64,000 bases of DNA, taken from NCBI GenBank assembly GCA_028455995.1, contig JABELC010000012.1, positions 310,001 through 374,000 on the forward strand. Reading direction: 5' to 3'. The notes under the pieces are model-generated. The model saw nothing but the letters and a program-made list of their open reading frames with translations. It did not search any database and was not told where the DNA came from. Both the position numbers and the translations under genes were made by a program. Shown here piece after piece: positions 11,221 to 21,408 of the stretch (the first letter of the stretch is position 1; every line of letters begins with the position of its first letter). Origin of the DNA: Scleromitrula shiraiana (taxonomy: Eukaryota > Ascomycota > Leotiomycetes > Helotiales > Sclerotiniaceae).

Positions 11221-13527
11221 ACACCCCGCATAAGGAACTGCACCAACATCCCCATATTTCTTCCCCACCCTAACCTTCTCCACACGTTCCCCCTTCTCTT
11301 CCTTACAACCATCTTCACCAAATCTCATCTCCAACCCTCCATCACCCATCTCTCTAATCCTCACATTCTGCGCCCAAGTCTCAGAGCGACTGATCCCCGC
11401 ATCAGTACCTCTAAACTTTTCCGTACTCTTAGATCTCAATGCCAACGCAAGCAATTCCCCAATCGAATCCCATGAACTACTTGTCCAGCCTGCAAACCAT
11501 AGATATATCATAAATGCAAGAGCAATAGCCATATGCGTAAGTAGAACAGCCAAGGCAAGTTTCTTCGTAGAGCTACGAAGTCCGTAGCTATAACCTCTTC
11601 TCAAAATCTCGATTCTCCATCTATGAACACTGTTGTTGATTTCATCTTCCGTCTCGGCAGGTGGTCCAGATGGGGGAGTGACATTAAATAGGTCGGGGTC
11701 ACCGACTGAATTGACATCGAGGTTATAACGAGAAAGACCTTCTGTCATGATAGCACTAAACACTTCAGACATGAATATCCCGGTCTGTGCATTAGTATCG
11801 GGCGAATCAGGTACTGCTGCATATCTTGCAGTGACATCAAATGTGGTAGTATTGCCTGGCATCAAGATAACGTAATTCTCAAGAACGGCTTCGATCAAAG
11901 TAACATTTGATGTATCTGTTATTGGTATGTCCTGAGTGACGGTATCCGAAATTAGCGTGGTATTTGAGTAATGTGGCCAAGGAGTAACCATATTGAGATA
12001 GTTGGCCCAATGTGAGTCGATATTAATGATTTGACCCAACGCAGAGCGGGAATCGTGGGCAAACTTTTCATTTTCCTTCTTAATAAGATGACCTAAATCT
12101 GAAAATGCTTGAGCAGTGCTATAATTGTCATTTATCACAATGCTAACCATCGGATCAAAACTCATTTGACTGGGGATCCATCTAGCATCAAAAGAGCATG
12201 GTAAAACTAAACTGTCTTGAGTTAAACTATCATCCATGAGGCCATTGGTATCAACCGACTCTTTTGTTCTAGGAATCATGATAACACCGCCTATTGATAA
12301 AGTGCCGTTAGAGTCATTGTACAAATTAACCCATTCCACGTGGACTTCTCTAATATCTTTGGAACTAGTATAAGATGTTTCCGGTACTAGAAACCCACCA
12401 ATATCGTTTTCTGTAGTGGGAGAAGAAATTGTGCGACCAGAAATTGGTGGAAAGAAGAGTTGTTCGGGTTCATTTGAAGAATTGCCAATACTGCTATATT
12501 CGTAGATATTGCATTTGACTTGGACCAATGGCTGCTTGATAATTGATTTTGAGTGTGAGATAAGTTTGGGCTGGGTCGTGACGGTCGCAGGCACAAAGTT
12601 TATTTTAGAACTCTCCCAGAAATACTCTAACAACATGTGTGGTATCATTGACAGTGAAGTTGCGTAAGAGTGACTCAAGTCAAGAGATGATGAAGTAAGG
12701 ATATGTTGAGAATTGAAAGCCCAAACAGTGAGATTGACTGATGTTTCTGGTGCTGCGTTTGGAAGGATATTGTTGAAAGTTGACATTAGATTTATAATGC
12801 CACTTCCAGGACAAAAGTCGGTGTTAAACATTGTCATAAAATCAGAGCAATTTCCAAGATCCCAATTAAGACCGTAGTTAATCGGAAGATCGTATAAGGT
12901 AGTAGGCCACAACTCCGCACTTCTGAATCTCATGTCAAATGTAGAATTTGGCACTAGCCACCACTCTAAATCTGGACGCATGGCAATTGCGGAAGATGGC
13001 CCAGACAGGACCGCCAGAAGCGTGCAGAAAAACAAAAATAAAGCAAACATAAATTGACTATGTTTAGGCTTTGAGCCGTCACATTTGCGACTGATTGAGA
13101 ACCAAAATGATCTCTTGAAAAAGAAACCTAATGTACCAACTTGTATACCAGCACCTAGAAATCCAAATGGCAAGCCTCTGCTTCGAGCTAGCATCAATAT
13201 AGCTAGATTTGAGACTATTGTAGCGATTGAGAGACCAATCCACAACTCATGTATCTTGGCGGCAAATTGAAGAACATTTAAAAAGTTGTTTTCCCATTTT
13301 CCTTGAGTCTCTATGTCCTTCCAGTAAACATATCTTGCATTAAGATATACAAGGAAGGCGGTAGTGACAAGAGGTACAACATGGAGAAGACAGTCGAGCG
13401 TGATAGATTTTCGTCGACTATCAAGCACATATTTAGCTGGCTCCCCGCTTGTAGCGATTTTGGGAGATCGACGGAAGTTTGGAGCTTTCCAACTGCTGAA
13501 GATGCCCCAAGATTGAAGTTTCGGCAT
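11221..13527 (-). CDS. Large fungal membrane protein of unknown function (769 aa)
   Basis: A single uninterrupted frame of 769 codons starts at MPKLQSWGIFSSW and its stop lies at about 11218-11220. The N-terminal part has three to four hydrophobic segments: LLHVVPLVTTAFLVYL; IHELWIGLSIATIVSNLAILML; a Gly-rich FLGAGIQVGTLGFFF stretch; and FMFALFLFFCTLLAVLSG. About 430 residues then follow with many NxS/T sites, which suggests a lumenal or extracellular domain. A last membrane segment (LALAVLLTHMAIALAFMIYLWFAG) precedes a short charged cytosolic tail. This architecture is common among uncharacterised ascomycete proteins. I know of no assigned function and see no catalytic motif. Confidence 0.8.
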
Positions 13528-14961
13528 ATGACCAGGTAGCTTGGAGCTGGGTATTTGTTCAAAGTTTCTGGTGCCTGAGATCTTTGTCGAAGGTGTTTTG
13601 CGAAAATGTTGGAAAGAACTGTAGATATGTAAGTATAAGAAGTATTGCTATTTGTTCTAGCGGAATACTGACATTTTCATATTGTTCAACCCTTCTACAT
13701 AACAGCTCTTAATTTTGCAAAGGTGGCAGACGATATTCTAGAGAACAATGTTGACAATTCTATGAACGTTGATGTAAGAAAAACATGGTAGAATTTCTAT
13801 AGACGGACTAAATACATGAGATTATATCTCCTTTAATGACGACCCAAGTCGCCGCGAACTTGAGCGCCATCTTGGCACATCGTACCTCAAACTTATGTTG
13901 CCTCCAAAAGAAATGAAAATGACACTTCATCAAATTCACCTAAAAAGGGTAACAAATACTGAACATCGTTTTGATGGCTTTTTTGATCAAGATGAAACTT
14001 CAAAATGAAGATGAAAAGCTTGAAAGCTCATATTGTGACCCAAGAACGGAAAGAAGTTGCAGACCTTGTCAATTGAAGTGAGCAATAGTATATGGAAAGG
14101 ATATTTGCATAATCGACGGGGTGTCATTTTTAACTTTTCAGAGAATGCTTCATTAAAATGGCCCCAAGCATAAGCATTGAGGTCAATAGCATTCTCAAAC
14201 CTTCAAATTTAAACCGTGTGACTCTGATGCTGGAAATGCTACTTGCTGGGTTCAATCTGCCCCCAATTTCTCACAGCTGCAAAATCCTTCAATTGGCAAT
14301 CAATCATTGCATGATTAATTAGATTATTTGGTGTAAACATTGGGGGCGGCAAAAGAATTACGAACGACTGGATGAGAAATGTAAATATTCACGGGGGCCT
14401 TGGGCTCTATACGTGGATGTCGAAGGTTCATGTGTGGAAAGGAGAAGAAGTCAAACTGCATGAGATGAAGCAAATAAAGTCACAGCTTTTGCGCTTACTC
14501 AGCGTAGTGTGCCAGTGATTTGTAAGCATATACCTTACTTCCGTAGTGGACTGACTGGACTTTCAACCCCACCATCACAGCCATGACAGCTTACCACATT
14601 CTCAATATTGAATCTAGAAATGGTAACGGATCATATGCGCCTTATTTGGTATCTCCCAAGATTGGCAAACTACTTTACTGCAAATTCGGAGATCACAACT
14701 TATATCTGAGAAGGGCGCATTTTTTTTTTTCTTTCGAAGGTGTAGTCTCTGATGCTCTCCCTATCGTTAATAAGCATCAAGTGAAGTATCTAACTACGTT
14801 ACATACCCCTTTGCTGCTTGAACTATAAACTCAAGCAGCCGTAGTTAAACTTAACTGGGAAAAGGTATTCCTGAATAATTCTGAGCATATAAGACATGTT
14901 CACGGAAGACTTGAGATCTATCAATCTGGCCACGAATATCATGAAAACCTGAGAGATACCA
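13528..14961. other. Intergenic, nothing recognised
   Basis: No gene, RNA or repeat is recognised here. The plus frame 14583-14828 (81 codons) has no motif and contains a poly-T run at its centre, so it is not called. Confidence 0.45.
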
Positions 14962-14966
14962 ATCTG
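14962..14966. repeat. Putative 5-bp target-site duplication, left copy
   Basis: ATCTG flanks the left arm of the inverted-repeat element and is matched by ATCTG at 15961-15965. A single A at 14967 lies between it and the first base shared by both arms, so the exact boundary is uncertain by one base. Confidence 0.55.
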
Positions 14967-15960
14967 AGTACTCGGTCAAATTAAAATTGAAGCACGCGCA
15001 AAATAAGCGAATCGCTTCAAAATCGACGATTTTGTACAAATCACTTTTTGCGCCGATGTAAATAAATCGATTATTTATTTATAGAATTATTTAAGATATT
15101 AAAAATAGATTATTTTTATATTAAAATATTTATTATTAAAATTTAAAAATTAAATAATGATTTTAAAATTTATAATATTTAATTAAATATAAAGTAAAAA
15201 TCATATAAAAATATTATAATTTTAATTTAATTTAAACCAAATAAATTATTATATTAAAAAATAATGAAGATATATATAAATATATAAAAGAAAAGCTTTT
15301 ATTTGATATAAATATTATATATTAAAGTTTAATATAATATTCTTTAAAAATCAAAATTATAAAGGTATTTTTAACTCTTTAAAATCTTTAAAAATCTTAA
15401 TAATTCATTCAAATCAAAATTATATTAAATAATATCTTAATATAGTAATTATGAGGATATAAATTATTATATATAAGAATTTGAAGTAATTTTAATGATT
15501 TTTAAAAATCAAAATTAATATAATAATGCTTGATATTTAATGCTTATAAGCATTAAATATACTCTTTTTAATTTTATTATATTATATCTTTTATATATTT
15601 TTAATATATATAATATTTATATTAAATAAAAGTTTTTTTTTTATATATTTATATATATTTTCATTATTTTTTAATATAATAATTTATTTGTTTTAAATTA
15701 AATTAAAATTATAATATTTTTATATAATTTTTACTTTATATTTAATTAAATATTATAAATTTTAAAATCATTATTTAATTTTTAAATTTTAATAATAAAT
15801 ATTTTAATATAAAAATAATTTATCTTTAATATTTTAAATAATTCTATAAATAAATAATCGATTTATTTATATCGATGCAAAAGGTGATTTGTACAAAATC
15901 ATCGATTTTGAAGCGATTCGCTTATTTTGCGCGTGCTTCAATTTTAATTTGACCGAGTAC
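14967..15960. mobile_element. Long-terminal-inverted-repeat element (foldback/MITE-like), AT-rich
   Basis: About 994 bp made of two roughly 360-bp inverted arms (14968-15327 and 15601-15960) around a 273-bp AT-rich spacer. Read inward from each end the arms are nearly identical, both starting GTACTCGGTCAAATTAAAAT and continuing through AAGCACGCGCAAAATAAGCG. The roughly dozen differences are mostly C/T or G/A transitions. ATCTG occurs directly outside both ends (14962-14966 and 15961-15965), a likely 5-bp target-site duplication. The outer ~90 bp of each arm are of normal composition while the rest is strikingly AT-rich, as expected after repeat-induced point mutation. No transposase is encoded, so the element would depend on another copy for movement. 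Confidence 0.85.
15533..15560. repeat. Perfect 28-bp palindrome in element spacer
   Basis: The sequence running from ATATTTAATGCTTA to its mirror TAAGCATTAAATAT equals its own reverse complement. It sits in the spacer between the two inverted arms and could form a cruciform or act as a nested insertion scar. Confidence 0.7.
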
Positions 15961-15965
15961 ATCTG
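15961..15965. repeat. Putative 5-bp target-site duplication, right copy
   Basis: ATCTG immediately follows the right arm of the inverted-repeat element and matches the left copy. Confidence 0.55.
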
Positions 15966-16403
15966 TAATAGACTAACGGTAGGATGATTATACTTAGAAA
16001 ATTGCGTTTGTGAGGCACGATTTATTGTTTAACTCCTATTTTTGAAAGTGGCTAATTGTTGGATGACTGCATATTCAAACAACCAAGCAACCAACAAACC
16101 AACGCCAATTCGAGTTGTTAAAGCACTAACATGTTGGTCTTTGACCAACATGATATGGTGTATAATACATCTGTATGAGTTGTTTTGTACCCCCCCGAGG
16201 TTTCTACTTCTAGTGTCGAGATAAAAGATATGTGTTGAAAATAGTAAAGATATATTCACTCACAGTCTATCTCCGAGTTTAGCTACCAACCAAATCAGAT
16301 CTCTCACTCAGCTTCTGTAATCTAAAAGCAACTTTGAGAATATCAACGATAAAAGTCCACTACTTCAATTTAAAACCCCTCTCATTGACATCATTAAGTT
16401 ACC
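15966..16403. other. Promoter region of the P450 gene, with a small hairpin
   Basis: This is the upstream region of the P450 gene at 16404. It carries a 10-bp inverted repeat with a 3-nt loop at 16130-16152 (CATGTTGGTC/GACCAACATG) and a run of seven C at about 16190. No coding sequence is recognised. Confidence 0.45.
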
Positions 16404-18116
16404 ATGATTCAACTCGCCGAAACTTCATTTTCCTCAACTCTGCTGCTGACATTTGCAGCAATCGGTCTAGTCAGTCACCCTTGCCTCTGTCTAGGTGGGA
16501 ATAGTATGCTAACACACAAAAACAATAGTACCCTGCAGTTACAATAATATACAATTTATTCTTCCACCCGTTGCGAAACTTTCCAGGTCCTCTGTTATGG
16601 AGATCTAGCCGAATACCATACATCATCTCTCTACTACGAGGTAACCTCGTCATAGACCAGATGAAAATCCACGACAAATATGGCGATGTCGTTCGTTTGG
16701 CACCGAATGAGATTTCGTTTACTAAAGAACAGGCTTGGAGTGATATTTATACGCATCGTTCGGGACATATGGATCCTACTAAGGATCCTGTGTGGTATAA
16801 AGGTATGAAATAATATGATCTGAGATTTTGCACATGTTTCTAACCTACCTACTCATTAGCTCCGGATGATATGCCTCAAAATGTTGTTACGTCTCTTGAT
16901 AGGGAGCGACATGATCGATTTCGAAAGATTCTCAGCAGTTCTTTCACGGAAACCAGCTTGCGGAATCAAAGTCCGATAATCGAGTCGTTTGCAGACCTGC
17001 TCATTGATCGTCTGACAAAACTAGTCAAGAGTTCCAGATCCCCAGATGAAAGTGCAACTACAAACATCGTAGATTGGGCCAGCTGGTTTACCGCTGATGT
17101 GATGGGTGAACTTGCATTAGGGGAATCTTTTGGCTGCCTAGCGGATACCGAACTCCATCCTTGGGTCAAGACCTTGAGCAACTTTCTGAATGGTATGGTA
17201 TATGCCGCGGCTACTAGATGGTATCCTCTTGTCGAAAATTTGATCTTCAAATTTCTTCCGAAGAGTGTAATGGAAATGCAACGAAAACACTCTGAGTTTG
17301 CGAACGATAGAATCAATAGGCGACTCAATCTGGAAAAGCAGAAACCGGATTTTGTTGCCTCGTTCATGAAAGATAACGTGGGTTTTAAAAATATTTCTCT
17401 CGAGGAGACGCAATCGAATTTGGCCATCCTGATAGTAGCTGGAGCTGATGCGACTGCTACGACAATATCTGGAACCATTCTTTACTTGGTACAGAACCCC
17501 GAGAAATTGAAACTACTTGTGACTGAAATTCGAACAACTTTTGAAAGGGAGGAAGATATCACAGTCGCAGCAGTTCGCAAACTTCCTTACCTCAACTTGG
17601 TATTACACGAGGGATTGAGACTTACCAATCCAATACCAGGAGGTCTTCCTCGTGTTGTTCCAAGAGCTGGTGATATATACGCCGATACATTTATTCCCGA
17701 AGGAGTGAGTCTTGTTCGTATTTCAGGAGAAGCTGGAAGTTTACTAATCATAGCAGACAAGTATTTCCGTTCGACCTTACGCCATGAGTAGGTCTCCAAG
17801 ATACTTCACATCTCCCAATGAGTTTATTCCGGAGCGCTGGCTTCCAGAAGGAATCAGACCGCGTCGGTTTAATGACGATCATTTGTCCGTTAGCCAACCT
17901 TTCAGTCTCGGTCATTCGAACTGTATTGGGAAGAATTTAGCATGGGCAGAACTTAGGATTGTTCTAGCAAGACTTTTATGGGTATTTGATATTTCTGAAA
18001 CGGGAGAGAGGCTCGATTGGACAAGTTTCAAGACGTTTATGATCATTCAGAAACAACCAATAATGGTCAACATCAAAATTCGCGAGGGAATTGATGGGCT
18101 TAGGAAGTTTTTGTAG
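16404..18116 (+). CDS. Cytochrome P450 monooxygenase (CYP65/isotrichodermin C-15 hydroxylase-like)
   Basis: Four exons (16404-16469, 16529-16802, 16860-17704, 17757-18116) give 514 aa; introns of 59, 57 and 52 bp have GT..AG ends and CTAAC/CTAAT branch-like sites. The N-terminus is a hydrophobic anchor (TLLLTFAAIGL), followed by the proline-rich hinge HPLRNFPGPLLW. P450 marks in order are the I-helix VAGADATATTIS, the ExxR helix LHEGLRL, the PERF-type IPERW and the heme loop FSLGHSNCIGKNLA, with the ligand at Cys451. The sequence style resembles fungal CYP65-type enzymes that hydroxylate secondary metabolites such as trichothecene precursors. No biosynthetic gene lies beside it here, so the substrate is unknown. 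It looks intact, unlike the P450 at 9318-10973, which belongs to a different family. Confidence 0.9.
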
Positions 18117-18529
18117 ATTTTGGTTGGGGGTTGTAGAGGATCGTAGAGAGGAAGAGGGTATACAACAGGAATACATGATAAATGTAACTACCAAATAGCT
18201 CGGAATTCGGATTAGTTTTTGAAGATTGAAATGACAGGGAAATTTGAAGTCTATGTTACTGTCGCTGAGCTTTCGTTTGTTGTTGTTGACATTGAAATCA
18301 TTGATGTTTATGCAAGCTGTGATGGATGACTAAGCATTCATAAACTCATCTTGCACATGTGATGCTCGGAACATTTTTGAATGATAACGGAAGTGGTGCG
18401 TCATTTGATCTCTTGTATCTTGGATCATTCAACCAACAAACTAACCCAGAATAATAATATAAGTCCTTTCTTTTACAATATACTTCGAGAACTCTATACA
18501 TACCCATCTCGAAGTATTATCGACATATT
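18117..18529. other. Intergenic, nothing recognised
   Basis: Terminator of the P450 and promoter of the next plus-strand gene. No further feature is recognised. Confidence 0.45.
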
Positions 18530-19517
18530 ATGCCTCCTCATATTGATCCCCGGATTTCATTTAAACCTATCAAGAATGTTGTCAGCGCATCTTTTCTCTA
18601 TCCATTAAAAGGTATTTGGTACTTTTGTGCCGATCCATCATTCTACTCGTTATTTGGCAAAAGATTAATCCCATTAACAATAACTTCCATTGTTGTACTT
18701 GGTCTTCTATTTACATTTACTTATCTTCCCCAAGTTGCTTTCTTGGCTATTTGGCATGGTCCTGCTGCTTGGTTTAATGCCGTGTTTCTTGTTCTTGGTG
18801 AGGGGCAGGTGTTGATCGCATTGCTGTTTGAAGCTTTGTTGGTGGATGAAACTTTGGTGGATGTTTTCGATGTAAGTTCTGTTCATGGTATTACTTATTG
18901 GTTTAGAACTTATGTATCCTTCTCTTACTCAGGCTACCCTTATAAAAGAAGGTCTCGTTGATCTTGTCTCTCCATCTCGAATCCTCCATCACGATGCCCC
19001 AAACGAAGTCAAGATGCTTGGAAAACCTACAACATCTGCCGTGTATTCACCATTCTCATTCCGACAAATCGCAGAATTTGTGATATTTCTTCCACTTAAT
19101 CTCATACCTATAATAGGCACACCTGCCTTCCTAATTTTAACTGGCGCAAGAGCTGGACCTTTACATCATTGGCGATACTTCAAACTTAGAGGCCTAACAA
19201 AGAAAGAACGAAAGAGGGAAATCAACCAGAGGAAATGGAAATATACCTGGTAGTTTGATCTTATGGAATATGGTACTGAAACGCTGACAGCATATTATTA
19301 TAGGTTCGGAACGATCGCACTATTGTTACAACTCGTACCAGTACTTTCTATGTTCTTTCTCTTAACCACGGCTGCAGGTTCAGCTTTATGGGTAGTGAAG
19401 TTAGAAGAACAGAAGAGATTAAATGCAGCGGATGCTTTGGTTATTCGGGCAAATCCTCGTGCTAATGAGCAGGTTGATGAAGAGGCACCTCCGCCTTACA
19501 CTGATGACCCATTGTAG
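18530..19517 (+). CDS. RRT8/LDS-family (EI24-like) membrane protein, 290 aa
   Basis: Three exons (18530-18871, 18933-19249, 19304-19517) encode 290 aa; introns are 61 and 54 bp. Predicted membrane segments are LIPLTITSIVVLGLLFTFTYL, WFNAVFLVLGEGQVLIALLF, IAEFVIFLPLNLIPIIGTPAFLIL and TIALLLQLVPVLSMFFLLTTAAG. The pattern FLPLNLIPIIGTPAFLILTGARAGPLHHWRYF is typical of the fungal family that contains yeast Rrt8, Lds1 and Lds2 (only its first and last parts are quoted as diagnostic: FLPLNLIPIIG and HHWRYF). Yeast members sit on lipid droplets and contribute to spore-wall assembly. The C-terminal tail ends PPPYTDDP, a PPxY motif that could bind a WW-domain ubiquitin ligase. Family assignment is by recognition of pattern only. 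Confidence 0.75.
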
Positions 19518-20079
19518 TAAAAATACTATATCCTTGTTTCCTTTCAATACCCGGACCACAGCTATTTAATCCAATTCATATATATCATTGATTATATCTT
19601 ATCAAGGTGCAAATTGTGACTAGGTCAAGAAATCATAGAGTTTTTTCATTGAATTAAATATTTCGTTCTGTTGGGATTCATTCAAATAGTAACCAACAAA
19701 TACTTCATGCATTTAATTCTTTTATGTTTGCCTCCACTATTTCGCATAGTCTTGAAGGAGTAACGATGAATACAAGCATCTCCAAGTATTCCATTTGCTG
19801 CCATGTCAAATGAACTTCTCATTTCTCTCCTTCGCCCCGGTTAGCACGATGCATATCTGCCATGTGATCCTATCTAGGATAAATTGTTCGGATCTCGCAG
19901 CCAGGGATAAATTGCGGAAGGTGCGTCGGTGGTATGGCTAATATCTAGCTTTCAAATCCTCCAATCTTGTAACGATTCTCCAATGATTCTATATTTCATG
20001 CAGTTTCCGATCTAGAGCGATCTCAGCATTGGTCCTTCATTTCGTCAAGTGACATCAATGCTCAGGGTTCTTCTTCCGA
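19518..20079. other. Intergenic, nothing recognised
   Basis: No gene or repeat is recognised. Part of the missing 5' half of the neighbouring esterase pseudogene may have decayed here beyond recognition. Confidence 0.4.
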
Positions 20080-20565
20080 GCTTCGAGTGGCACTATGATG
20101 ATCAATGTTCTCCTCGGTGCATATCCCGATATTTTTGCAGCGGGGTCTGCATGGGCGGGTGTGGCGTTTGGTTGTTTTGCCGATAATAGTTCCGTGGCGG
20201 ATGTATGGAGTAATGCTTGTGCTACGGGGACGACTATCAAGAGTGGAGAGCAATGGAAGGGGATTTTGCAGGCGGCGTATCCGGGGTATAAGGGGTATAG
20301 ACCGAAGATGTGGGTATTGCATGGGACGAACGATACCGTGCTTTATTCGCAGAATTTGAAGGAGGAGATTAAGAAGTGGACGGCTGTTTTGGGGCAAAGT
20401 GGGATTGAGAGGCCGCTTGGAACGAGACTTAATTGGCCGGATCAGGGGTAGACGACTTGGAGTTATGGGGAGAAGATTTGGGCGACTAGTGCGCAGGGGG
20501 TGGATCATAATATTCCGACTAATGAGAGTGTGGTCCTGGATTGGTTAGATTTGAGGTGTCAGGGA
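20045..20565 (+). pseudogene. Truncated acetylxylan esterase-like (CE1/PHB-depolymerase family) gene remnant
   Basis: The readable part, from ASSGTMMINVLLGAYPDIFAAGSAWAGVAFG through VLHGTNDTVLY to GVDHNIPTNESVVLDWLDLRC, is the C-terminal half of a CE1-type esterase. The nucleophile elbow survives as A-S-S-G and the catalytic Asp region as HGTND. The 5' half is missing or unreadable, a frameshift lies just before the elbow (about 20060-20075), and a TAG at 20449-20451 replaces what is probably a Trp in PDQG*TTW. Intact relatives are secreted and remove acetyl groups from plant xylan. This copy is dead as it stands. The boundaries are approximate. Confidence 0.75.
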
Positions 20566-21408
20566 AGGGAATACTTTTCGAGGGTTAATGTGAAGGGGAG
20601 TGGGGGTCGGGGAGAGGTAAAGAGGGGGGAGGAGTTTGTTCCGCTCTTTGGACAGTTTGGTGGACCGGGTTATGAGGGACATACGGTGTGTGTGGAGGCA
20701 CTTATTGTAGTGAGAATAGTTTCCATTAACAATGTTTGGCGATCGAGTAGGGAGGAAGGGTGATAAATATGAGATGAATATCAATATTTGCGGTTGTTGA
20801 AGAATTTATCTGAAGATTAGAGTATATGTTGATTATTTCAGTCATTCATCTTTCGGATGCCTTGTGCTTCACTCTTCTATTATTGTCTCTACTTCTCTCA
20901 ATCTTATCTTATTTCCCTTAAATAATTCTTCTTTCGTGTCATGACACTTCACTCATTCTAATATTACCTTGTTACTACTCATTCATGCAACATTGATCAT
21001 AAGCAAATACGCAAACAGCAAATACTTGTACAATTAGTAAATGAATACATGAAAGCTGTATCATACTGTGGACTGATAGCTTTCTCCACTCTTCAACAGA
21101 AGTTATGATACTTCGATGTGTATCTGGATTTAATTTTTCTAAGCGTCACTTTGGAGAAGATCAGTAAATGAGAAAAATCAAGGCTTCACAATAATTTCCT
21201 TATTCGATAGTTTTCAAAAATGGCAAGTACGTTGGGTCACTCATTAAATTACCCCCTCCAAGTTTGTTTACTTTTCCTTTCATTAACTTCAATCTCAACA
21301 TCAACAACATCAAATTGTACGTCATCTATTATCATTCCTTGAGAATTGAAGTCATCAGTTTGTACATCAATTCAAGACGTTCCTTACCTTTCCCTGCATA
21401 TATCGAAA
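20566..21408. other. Intergenic, nothing recognised
   Basis: The frame 20500-20763 runs past the esterase remnant but has no domain of its own. The rest is AT-rich sequence upstream of the Ser/Thr-rich secreted protein. Confidence 0.4.

Noticed and set aside
14851..15039. Minus-strand ORF containing YKIVDFEAIRLFCACFNFNL
   Set aside because: It lies partly in the left arm of the inverted-repeat element, and the same words appear inverted in the right arm; it is not a gene.
16966..17478. Minus-strand 170-codon ORF
   Set aside because: Shadow of the P450 exon on the other strand.
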